A stretch of DNA of 22,985 nucleotides, from positions 1-22,985 of IMG/VR virus record IMGVR_UViG_3300045999_004066; one strand, 5' to 3'. Position 1 is the stretch's first letter. Each line of letters opens with the position of its first letter. The notes under the pieces are model-generated. The model was not told the origin of the DNA and ran no database searches. It saw only the letters and a program-made list of their open reading frames with translations. The translations under genes and the position numbers were made by a program. Source of the DNA: a virus. Below, piece by piece: positions 14,018-20,360 of this stretch.

Positions 14018-14488
14018 TTAAGCGAGTGCTTCGGGCGCGAGTTCATCGGTTCGAACATTCACGATCACTTCCGTCTTGCGTCCGCGCCTGTCTCCTTCGA
14101 TGCCCATGCTGGCGACTTCGGGCGCGATGCGATACTTCGTGATCCAAAAACCAGTGCGGACGGCGGTAGTCTGAGCCTGTAGCCACGCCTCAAAAGCTGC
14201 CGCATCGGCGAGGATATAGCGAATGCCAGCCGTCCAGGTGTTCTCCTCTGCCGTGGCCTGATCTTCGCCAGCGGTCTGAAGCTCCACGGAAATCGTCAGG
14301 CTCATGCGCTTCGGGTGCTTCGATTCGACAGAGGTCGTCACGAACACGATTCGAGGGAATAGCTGCTCGCCGATGTAAGGCGCAACGACGAAAGGAAGCG
14401 CCGTCGAATCAGGCAAGGATAAGTCCGTTCGCCGTGTGGTGGCGTAGTCGGACAAAAGCTGCGGGATGAGTGTTTCGGTGTTCGTCAT
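14018..14488 (-). CDS. Tail terminator/completion candidate (U position)
   Basis: A 156-residue protein placed where lambda has U, which caps the growing tail tube. The fold looks alpha/beta: an N-terminal helix (ETLIPQLLSDYATTRR), a beta strand pair PRIVFVTTSVES and RMSLTISVELQT, helix AAAFEAWLQAQTT and final strands EVASMGIEGD and RKTEVIVNVRTDELAPE. Alternating strand-helix order with a V-N-V-R-T-style last strand is common among tail-completion proteins. A tail sheath or minor capsid role is less likely given the size. The start ATG follows a CTGACAAG motif 13 bases upstream. No family signature is certain. Confidence 0.55.
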   Translation of the reverse strand: MTNTETLIPQLLSDYATTRRTDLSLPDSTALPFVVAPYIGEQLFPRIVFVTTSVESKHPKRMSLTISVELQTAGEDQATAEENTWTAGIRYILADAAAFEAWLQAQTTAVRTGFWITKYRIAPEVASMGIEGDRRGRKTEVIVNVRTDELAPEALA

Positions 14489-14507
14489 ATTTCGGAGAGC
14501 TTGTCAG

Positions 14508-15317
14508 TTAGGAAAGGCGGGCGCGGAGTTTCTTTTCGAGCCTAGATGCGATGTATGGAAGTTCACGCTCCATTGCGCTTAGCCGATAGCTGAGCACATA
14601 ATCAAAGCGCCGTTGAACGCCATACGCGCCGGAGTTGATACCCAAAGTAACGCTCTTTTTCTGCCCGCTTTTCCGCCGCTTCACATAGCCTAGACGTGAC
14701 TTTTGCTTCATTACCCATGCCGGGATGCCTCGCAGGTTTCCGAATTGACCGCCAACGGCTACCGGAATGCTTGATGCAAGATAGCCGACTCGGCTTTGCT
14801 TTTTGCGAATGTAGGAATTGAGCTTTCCTTCGTTGGCGATGACCTGCGCGACGTGGCGACTTTTGGGAACTGCGCCCGTGTTTTTGCCTCGCGCTTTTTC
14901 GTGCAAGGTCACGTCTGGCGCTGATACCACAGCGGCACCTCTGAGCCTCACGTTTGAGCTATATTTGCTGAGCACGGCTTGAGCTTTGACGAACTCGCGG
15001 CGCTTCAAGTGACGCCAGAAAACCTCCGCCATGATCGGTGACTTAGCCGCGATCATCTTGAATGCGTAGCTTGCCGATGCAAAAACTCGTTTGATGTCGC
15101 CTTTAATCTTGGCCTGCCCGTGCGTTTGAGCGGCCTTTCCTTCAACGCCTTTGTGAAACGGTGGCGTGACTTGCACAAGGCCGGGAACCTTGCCAGACGA
15201 GGAAATCAGAACGCGGACGTTATTGGTCAGGAACGCATCCATCTCCGCCTCAGTCTCACGCGGAAACTCGCGGATGATGCGCTGCAAACGCTCCGTCCTG
15301 ATCTTTCCCATGATCAT
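14508..15317 (-). CDS. Minor tail/neck protein candidate (Z or gp10 position)
   Basis: A 269-residue very basic protein, with many Arg/Lys clusters such as KQSRLGYVKRRKSGQKK and RLEKKLRARLS at the end. The N-terminus is an amphipathic helix (TERLQRIIREFPRETEAEMD), as in HK97-gp10 and lambda-Z type tail-completion proteins, and it sits where those genes sit. The central region includes KGDIKRVFASASYAFKMI. ATG at 15317 overlaps the upstream TGA; an in-frame ATG six bases later is an alternative start. The basic surface suggests contact with DNA or with acidic neck proteins, but this is inference. No catalytic motif is seen. Confidence 0.55.
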   Translation of the reverse strand: MIMGKIRTERLQRIIREFPRETEAEMDAFLTNNVRVLISSSGKVPGLVQVTPPFHKGVEGKAAQTHGQAKIKGDIKRVFASASYAFKMIAAKSPIMAEVFWRHLKRREFVKAQAVLSKYSSNVRLRGAAVVSAPDVTLHEKARGKNTGAVPKSRHVAQVIANEGKLNSYIRKKQSRVGYLASSIPVAVGGQFGNLRGIPAWVMKQKSRLGYVKRRKSGQKKSVTLGINSGAYGVQRRFDYVLSYRLSAMERELPYIASRLEKKLRARLS

Positions 15318-15637
15318 CGTGCGATCTTCAGTCCAAGGGTTACAGAGCTACTATCCACAGAAACGCGGGCGGTCTTATAGCTCACGGCGTCGATGATGAT
15401 TGTCTTATTTCGGAACGTGCTCTGAAGCGGTTTGGCGAGCATCCTGAATTGAGCCTTGGAGCAGACCAACGTGGCGTTGTAGCTGGCGAGTAGTCCATCC
15501 ATCTCGATCTCCTGCTCGCCTTCGTATTCGTTCAAGACGCCGGAGTAACTCTTTCCGTCCATCGTCCACGTCGTTAGCCCGAATACATCTTCGGCCTCGT
15601 TCATGCCGAAATCCGCAAAGTCTGAAAAATCACTCAT
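15314..15637 (-). CDS. Head-tail joining protein candidate (FII position)
   Basis: A 107-residue protein directly after the capsid gene. It begins with an acidic, Phe-rich segment (MSDFSDFADFGMNEAEDVFG) and continues as a beta-rich body (TTWTMDGKSYSGVLNEYEGE, then TIIIDAVSYKTARVSVDSSS). This size, beta content and place fit the FII/head-closure group that joins the finished head to the tail. Detectable sequence identity to a named family is not evident by eye. The start ATG lies 24 bases beyond the terminator stem. The stop overlaps the next ATG (ATGA). Confidence is high that it is a gene and moderate for the role. Confidence 0.6.
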   Translation of the reverse strand: MSDFSDFADFGMNEAEDVFGLTTWTMDGKSYSGVLNEYEGEQEIEMDGLLASYNATLVCSKAQFRMLAKPLQSTFRNKTIIIDAVSYKTARVSVDSSSVTLGLKIAR

Positions 15638-15661
15638 GCTTTGCGCGAAGTGTCACGCCAC

Positions 15662-15690
15662 AAAAAAGAGCGGCCCCTTTCGAGGCCGCT
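15662..15690 (-). terminator. Intrinsic terminator after the major capsid gene
   Basis: On the minus strand AGCGGCC pairs with GGCCGCT, and a further U-G and C-G pair close a GAAA tetraloop, giving a 9-bp stem. TC and six T follow at once. This is a textbook Rho-independent terminator, 39 bases past the capsid stop and 24 bases before the next start. Since tail genes continue in the same direction, it probably works as a partial terminator that keeps capsid mRNA in excess, or it is overridden by antitermination. Confidence 0.88.
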
Positions 15691-15729
15691 GTCCCATGCA
15701 ACAAACTGGACACCACATCCAGAAATGAA

Positions 15730-16863
15730 TTAGCCGAGAAGAATCGCAGCGTGAGCTTTCTTGAGGACACTGAAGCCCCAGAGAGCATGAATGCGATAGA
15801 GCACCATGCCGTCGCCGGGATAAACACGAAGGTCGAAGCTGATACCAGTGCGAGGATCGGTGATCACTTCGTTGTCGATGGCGAGGTCGCCTTCAGTCGG
15901 GAACATTGGCAGGCGAGTGCAGAGAACCGTGGAGTCGCTGGTGAAGGCGAGGTTGCGGGCGCTGGTTGCGTTCACCGTCACGGCGTCATTGTTTGCCACG
16001 GCAGCGACAAGGCCGGGAGCGGCGATGGTCACGACGTTGGCGGCGAGAGCGGAGGCCACGACATATTTGTGATTGCCGATGGTGATGATGTCGCCAGCCA
16101 GAATGGTTCCGGTGCCGGTGTCGAGCGTCAGGGCGGTAGAGCCCACGGCATAACCGCCAGCCTCGTTAATGAGGTAGCTCGCGCCAGTGCCAGCGGTTGC
16201 GCCGTTGATCTGAGCGGACTCACGAACGCTGAACCCGTGCAGGTTGAGCAGTTCGCCATCGCGGAGAGTCATGCTGTTTCCGGCTTCGTTGGCTTTCGTG
16301 AGTTGGCCGAGAGTGCGGAGAGCAGCGCCAGCGGCGGTATTGATCACGAGCGAGCGGCCTGAACTTGGAGCGCCGTTGTCATCGAGAATCTTGCGCACCT
16401 GGGCAGAGTCGCCAAGGGTGGAGGCGAAGGGAGTTGTGCCTGCGGTGCCGTAAGCACGGGATGCGCCAGCGGCGATGGCGTCGCAAAGGTCGTTCTCCAT
16501 CTCATTGACGAGAACGCGGAAAGCCTGAGCGATCTGGCCTTGCTTGATGGTCAGGAAGCCAGGACCTGCGTCCATGCTGCCGACTTCTTCGCCAGTCCAA
16601 GAGAACCCGGCATACTTGTTTTTGCTGAGCGTGACGGTGGCGTTGGCAATGGTCTGATCAATCGCGGAAGGCACAGCCATAGCAGGCGTGAACGTCGCGG
16701 TTGTATTGACCGGAGTCTGCGGAACGCGCAGGGTTTGATTCGTGGCAAGTCGGTCTGCCTTCGGGTCGCGGGAGACGCCGGGAATGCAGCCGACGAGTTC
16801 GCGAGAAACCACGTCAAGCGCGGCATAAACGTCAGGAATGAGATTTGAGAGGGTATTAGCCAT
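15730..16863 (-). CDS. Major capsid protein, P22 coat family
   Basis: A 377-residue shell subunit. It matches the P22 coat (gp5-like, HK97 fold) family as remembered: ANTLSNLIPDVYAALDVVSR at the N-terminus, SKNKYAGFSWTGEEVGSM near residues 81-98, a helix with VLVNEMENDLCDAIAAGASR, and the very typical AYGTAGTTPF and VRKILDDNGAPSS segments at about 137-168. An Ig-like or telokin-like inserted region follows, rich in TLDTGTGTILAGDIITIGNH. The C-terminus (YRIHALWGFSVLKKAHAAILLG) closes the shell fold. It follows the scaffold candidate and is followed by an intrinsic terminator, which could give it a high-copy message. No Shine-Dalgarno motif is seen; the leader is A/C-rich. Confidence 0.92.
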   Translation of the reverse strand: MANTLSNLIPDVYAALDVVSRELVGCIPGVSRDPKADRLATNQTLRVPQTPVNTTATFTPAMAVPSAIDQTIANATVTLSKNKYAGFSWTGEEVGSMDAGPGFLTIKQGQIAQAFRVLVNEMENDLCDAIAAGASRAYGTAGTTPFASTLGDSAQVRKILDDNGAPSSGRSLVINTAAGAALRTLGQLTKANEAGNSMTLRDGELLNLHGFSVRESAQINGATAGTGASYLINEAGGYAVGSTALTLDTGTGTILAGDIITIGNHKYVVASALAANVVTIAAPGLVAAVANNDAVTVNATSARNLAFTSDSTVLCTRLPMFPTEGDLAIDNEVITDPRTGISFDLRVYPGDGMVLYRIHALWGFSVLKKAHAAILLG

Positions 16864-16899
16864 ATTGGTTTTCTAGGTGAGAGTGTTGGGAGTGATTGG

Positions 16900-17289
16900 T
16901 TAGTCGGTGACTTTTCCGCCAGCAGCGCAGAACTCGCGCTTTTCGCCAGCCTTGAGTTTGCGGAACTCGGCGCGGGTAAGTTCCTTTGGCTCGCCAGTGC
17001 GGGCTTCAGGGTCACGCTTCACAGGGTCGTCACCAGCGCCAGCGAGGCGGGCGGTAACTTCAGTATTCACCGCAGCTTCAAAGTCAGCGGAAGCTTGCAC
17101 GGATGCAGATTCGAGGCTGGCAATCGTGGCAGCGTGTGCCGTTACCTGAGCTTCAGCAGTGGCGAGATTGGCAGAGGTTGCCTCAAAATCAGCGCGGAGA
17201 GAGGCGAGAGCGTCGGCAGACTCGGCAAGCTGGGACTCAAGATTCCCGACTTTGGTCTGAAGGTCTGCAATTTTAGTGGACGTGAACAT
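16900..17289 (-). CDS. Coiled-coil scaffold-like protein
   Basis: A 129-residue protein between protease and major capsid, the usual place of a scaffold that fills the prohead and is then degraded. The N-terminal two thirds are a continuous heptad-like helix rich in Ala, Glu, Leu and Ser (ADLQTKVGNLESQLAESADA and onward). The C-terminal part is charged and ends LKAGEKREFCAAGGKVTD, which may bind the capsid shell. An upstream TTG at 17316 would add nine residues, but the ATG at 17289 is preferred because it leaves an ordinary gap with a TTTTGACA motif 21 bases upstream. The role is inferred from position and coiled coil; a decoration or other head protein cannot be excluded. Confidence 0.65.
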   Translation of the reverse strand: MFTSTKIADLQTKVGNLESQLAESADALASLRADFEATSANLATAEAQVTAHAATIASLESASVQASADFEAAVNTEVTARLAGAGDDPVKRDPEARTGEPKELTRAEFRKLKAGEKREFCAAGGKVTD

Positions 17290-17318
17290 AGGATTAATTT
17301 GTTTCGATGGTGTCAAAA

Positions 17319-18188
17319 TTAGAGCAGGCGCGAAACGTATTCGTCGAGGGTCTCAATGGTTAGGCTGTCAACGAGTCCGAGCTTTTCGGCTTCCTCGGCT
17401 GGCATCCATTGGCCTTCCATCGCGTCATCCTCAACGTCGCGGTTGGTGCGGACGGCGGCGCGGAATTGAGCGTGCATCGAATCAACGGAGGCTTGGAGCT
17501 TGGCTTTTTCTTCGTCAGTGAGCGGACGCCACGGAGAGCCTGTGTCCTTCCACTTGCCAGCCTTGATCATTTGCATCGAAAGTCCTTCGATCTCTGCCCA
17601 TTTCGAGGCGTCCAGCATGGCGATATAGACGCCGATGCTGCCAACGATGGCCGATGGAGCGGCGGCGATCACGTCAGCGGCGGAGGCGATGTAATAGCCC
17701 GCAGAGCAGCAAAGACAGTTGACGTAGGCGTGAATTTCCTTGGTTTCGGCAAGTTCACGAACGCGGGTGAAGGTTTCGTGAACACCCACAACGGAGCCGC
17801 CGGGTGAATTGATGTCGAGCACGACTTTGGAGATGCTGGCGTCACCTGCCACGCGGGAAAGCGCGGCATCAACGTCGGCAAGGTCAACGCCGCCGTAGCA
17901 GTCGAGGTCAAACATCGAAACGCGCTTGTCGATCACTCCGTCGATGTGAATAACTGCCACGTCTCCGAACTTCTCGAAGACGCGCCCACGCCGGTAGGTG
18001 GCCTCGCGTTCATCCATCGCCTTTGGTTCAGGATGTCCGATGGCTTGACCGCCGATAATCATCGGGCCGGGAGCGCCAGTCAGTCCCATGTGCTGCAAAA
18101 GGTGCTGCTCGAAGGCGTTTCGCTCAATCGGACGGAGCATCAGCGCCGAACAAAAGAGCTTCGAGAAAAGGTGAGGGTAAGTTTTCAT
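17319..18188 (-). CDS. S49 family prohead protease (SppA/gpC-like)
   Basis: A 289-residue serine protease of the ClpP/crotonase fold, expected to process the scaffold and portal-associated proteins inside the prohead, as lambda gpC does. Seen: the core strand GDVAVIHIDGVI (75-86), oxyanion-type DINSPGGSV (125-133), nucleophile Ser162 in CCSAGYYIASAADVI, then the strand IVGSIGVY, and the general-base Lys in AGKWKDTGSP (Lys214). The protein stops soon after the catalytic domain, so unlike lambda gpC it has no fused scaffold part. A separate coiled-coil protein follows, which may take that role. The start is set by the ATGA overlap with the portal gene. Confidence 0.92.
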   Translation of the reverse strand: MKTYPHLFSKLFCSALMLRPIERNAFEQHLLQHMGLTGAPGPMIIGGQAIGHPEPKAMDEREATYRRGRVFEKFGDVAVIHIDGVIDKRVSMFDLDCYGGVDLADVDAALSRVAGDASISKVVLDINSPGGSVVGVHETFTRVRELAETKEIHAYVNCLCCSAGYYIASAADVIAAAPSAIVGSIGVYIAMLDASKWAEIEGLSMQMIKAGKWKDTGSPWRPLTDEEKAKLQASVDSMHAQFRAAVRTNRDVEDDAMEGQWMPAEEAEKLGLVDSLTIETLDEYVSRLL

Positions 18189-19621
18189 TCCTGGGACTGC
18201 ATATTGAGTTGGTTGATCACGCCGGGCGTAGGCTCATAGAGCATATTGAAGTCAACGCCTTCGGCTTCGCACTTCGCTTTGGTGCGGGCGAGGAATCGGA
18301 TTTGATCGGACATCTCGGCATCGGCGTCGAGTCCCTGCTCTTCGAGAAAGCGAGGAATGGACATGCCGCAGTTGCGCGTGAGCGTCTTGAAGGCGTTCGC
18401 CATCCTGCCCACGTCCACGGTGATCTTGCGAGGGCCACGGAAAAGGATCTTATCAAACCAAAACGGGTCTTTTGGTTGCGCGATGCGGCCTGATTTGATG
18501 GATGTCGCCACCTTCCAGATGATCTCACGGCGGACAAATTGCCACGTCACGAGGTCGCCAAGCTGATCAAAGGCAGACTGCGCATCTTCAGCGTCGTAAC
18601 GAACGGAAGTGCCTCCGCCTTCAGTCATTGACCACATGACGGAAAAAGGCAGGTCATAGCCAAGGCACATTTGCTGGAAAAGCAGTTTAATGAACTCCAG
18701 CACGTTCTGCCCTGGGTGATTACTCGTCAAAAGCTGCAATTCTCCATGCTCGCCGAGGTAGTTCACCATTGAACCGAATACCTTTTCGAGAGGCTGTGTG
18801 TTCGTTGGATCGGTGGCATTGCCGGTCTCGATCTTGTTAAACGCGCCCTTCTTCCCACGCTTGCCAGTGCCTTTCACAGCGACGGCAAGGGCCGAATGCA
18901 GCTTCGCGGTGCCGGTGACGAGCGCGTTGAGGTCGAGGGCGTCGATGCCCTGATTCAAGCCAGAGTAACCCCAAGGCATCCCACGATGTCCACGGGCGCG
19001 GCGGCGTTTGAAGAGGTGAATAACGTCCTGTTTGGCGATGAGTCGGAAGGCTTCGTTGCCCGTTTTGGGCAGGGATCGGACCGAATAGGCCAGCGGGCGC
19101 TCGAACTCGTTCACTTTCACGCCATCGTCCCACATCGCGGGTGAATCACCCTTGCCGAGCGGTGGCGTTTCGATCTCGAACACGTCGAGAGGCTGAATCA
19201 TCGGCCATCCCGACTCTCCTTTGACCATGACGGCGTTGTATTCGCCGTCCAAGATGATCGTTTCGGCGGCGAGGCGCTTCGATTCCCAGCCGTCAACACT
19301 GCCGTCGATGCTGTAGGCGTCTTTGTTGTTCCACCACGTTTCGACATCGCGGCGGGCTGCGTCGTTAAACGCCTGATCTTCCGTCTCGAATCGAAAATGG
19401 ATGCCGGTGCCGATGGCCTGCCGGGCGAATTTGCTTTTGATGCGGGTTAAGAATGCGCAGTTAGCTTCGAGTGCGCGGTGCTTTTTGATCACTTCGCGCC
19501 GAGTCCACGGCGTTAGCTCCCTGCGGCTGTTCGTCGGGAACGCTATGAAGCTGCGCCGTGTTGGCGAATCGGTGGTGGCGTCGTATGCGGCTGCGCCCAT
19601 GCCTGCGGTAATATCACTCAT
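18185..19621 (-). CDS. Portal protein, lambda family
   Basis: A 478-residue portal subunit; such proteins form the dodecameric DNA channel at one head vertex, nucleate prohead assembly and dock the terminase. The N-terminal half has the lambda-type features: LTPWTRREVIKKHRALEANC near residues 36-55, then GTGIHFR and a DGEYNAVMVKGESGWPMIQP segment. A basic loop (FKRRRARGHRGMPW) comes near the middle, followed by a long helical region containing GTSVRYDAEDAQSAFDQL. Length is close to the family norm (about 480-530). The start is fixed by the ATGA overlap with the gpW-like gene, and the stop overlaps the protease start in the same way, so joiner, portal and protease form one coupled unit. Confidence 0.9.
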   Translation of the reverse strand: MSDITAGMGAAAYDATTDSPTRRSFIAFPTNSRRELTPWTRREVIKKHRALEANCAFLTRIKSKFARQAIGTGIHFRFETEDQAFNDAARRDVETWWNNKDAYSIDGSVDGWESKRLAAETIILDGEYNAVMVKGESGWPMIQPLDVFEIETPPLGKGDSPAMWDDGVKVNEFERPLAYSVRSLPKTGNEAFRLIAKQDVIHLFKRRRARGHRGMPWGYSGLNQGIDALDLNALVTGTAKLHSALAVAVKGTGKRGKKGAFNKIETGNATDPTNTQPLEKVFGSMVNYLGEHGELQLLTSNHPGQNVLEFIKLLFQQMCLGYDLPFSVMWSMTEGGGTSVRYDAEDAQSAFDQLGDLVTWQFVRREIIWKVATSIKSGRIAQPKDPFWFDKILFRGPRKITVDVGRMANAFKTLTRNCGMSIPRFLEEQGLDADAEMSDQIRFLARTKAKCEAEGVDFNMLYEPTPGVINQLNMQSQE

Positions 19622-19917
19622 GGCTGGAATCCTCGGAAATCAGGGCGGGTTGCCGAAACGGTGCCGTCATCATCGCCGTCTGTGCTGGCATACATCGTCA
19701 GAGCGCGGCGGCAGCAATTCATAACCTCCAAAGCTGAGAATTGAACGTTCCGCTGGAAGCTCTTGCCGTTCAGAGACGAGCTGGTGAGGTGTCCAATGGT
19801 TCCCTTGCCGCTGAGAATGGAAGCCCTCGCGTCCTTCATCAGTTTATCGCACAGAGCCGTGGAAGCATCGGCCTCCATTTCTGTGACAAGGATGTTTACA
19901 AAGTCGTCGGCGGTCAT
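19618..19917 (-). CDS. gpW-like head-tail joining protein candidate
   Basis: A 99-residue protein between the large terminase and the portal, exactly where lambda encodes W, which seals the filled head and offers the tail attachment site. Lambda W is shorter (68 residues), so the assignment rests on position, size class and a helical N-terminal half. Also visible are an SSSLNGKSFQRNVQFSALEV segment, reminiscent of the G-x-S/F-x-R region in gpW-type proteins, and a disordered acidic tail (TDGDDDG). The ATG start follows a TTTGACA motif and has no Shine-Dalgarno sequence. The TGA overlaps the portal ATG (ATGA). A small head-completion protein of another family is possible. Confidence 0.6.
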   Translation of the reverse strand: MTADDFVNILVTEMEADASTALCDKLMKDARASILSGKGTIGHLTSSSLNGKSFQRNVQFSALEVMNCCRRALTMYASTDGDDDGTVSATRPDFRGFQP

Positions 19918-19949
19918 TTACGAGGCGGAACCTGTCAAAGGTTGCAAAA

Positions 19950-19963
19950 TCTCACATGTGAGA
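19950..19963. promoter_or_regulatory. 14-bp perfect palindrome, operator-like
   Basis: TCTCACATGTGAGA is a perfect dyad 33 bases upstream of the gpW-like start codon, in a non-coding gap. Its length and symmetry fit a binding site for a dimeric repressor or activator. No matching regulator is encoded in the window, so the role is inferred from shape and position only. Confidence 0.4.
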
Positions 19964-20112
19964 GATTAGGTTTTCCCGCTAACTGAAAGACGAAAGTAAA
20001 TTTCTGCTTGCAGTTAGCCTAAACTGCCGCCAGTGTCAAATTACAAATAGGTTGACACTCTGGCAGGAACCATCGCCCTTCTAAAGCGACTTCCTCACGG
20101 GAACACCGCAAC

Positions 20113-20148
20113 AAAGCCGATCATCTGCCAGAGGTCGGCTTTTTTGTT
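20113..20148 (+). terminator. Intrinsic terminator-like hairpin (best on + strand)
   Basis: A 10-bp stem AAAGCCGATC/GGTCGGCTTT (one G-U pair) encloses a 10-nt loop. On the plus strand it runs into TTTTTTGTTGG, a good U-tract. On the minus strand the tract is weaker (CTTTGTTGC), but the element could work in both directions. Since all genes are on the minus strand, a plus-oriented terminator suggests a short plus-strand transcript or protection against antisense transcription; on the minus strand it could end the terminase message. Confidence 0.6.
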
Positions 20149-20360
20149 GGTTACTTGCCCACCGTCCATCAAACAGGGCAGCGAAGCGGAGACGCCAGCA
20201 GCGCGCAAATGCAGGAGGTGAGAACTCCAGTGCCATCCACCGCGCCAATCGTGGATTACTCGCAGGGAGCGGCAAGTGCTGTGCTGGCGCGAGGATAAAC
20301 AAAGCTGGCAGGGTTCCTATTTGCTGGGGAGGAGGGAGGGGTTTGGATTGAGATGAGGAT

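Larger units (their letters stand above)
19918..20360. other. 443-bp non-coding region with inverted repeats between terL and gpW-like gene
   Basis: No convincing gene lies here, although head genes in this arrangement are normally packed tightly. Seen directly: a 14-bp perfect palindrome at 19950-19963; an 8-bp inverted repeat GCTAACTG/CAGTTAGC (19978-19985, 20011-20018); a hairpin GTGTCAA/TTGACAC (20033-20039, 20052-20058) with outer CTGCC/GGCAG pairing; a 9-bp inverted repeat CTCTGGCAG/CTGCCAGAG (20058-20066, 20125-20133); and a terminator-like hairpin at 20113-20148. TTGACA hexamers occur on both strands in the 20033-20058 hairpin. The 20150-20360 part shows nothing recognisable. The region may hold a promoter and operator for the head operon, a small RNA or a packaging element; the sequence does not decide. 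Confidence 0.6.

Noticed and set aside
15751-16362. 203-residue plus-strand ORF antisense to the major capsid gene
   Set aside because: Composition and position are explained as the reverse reading of the capsid gene in GC-rich DNA, and there is no independent motif.
20095-20169. 24-residue minus-strand ORF in the terL-gpW gap
   Set aside because: It lies across the terminator-like hairpin, has no start signal and no recognisable sequence; kept only as a possibility.
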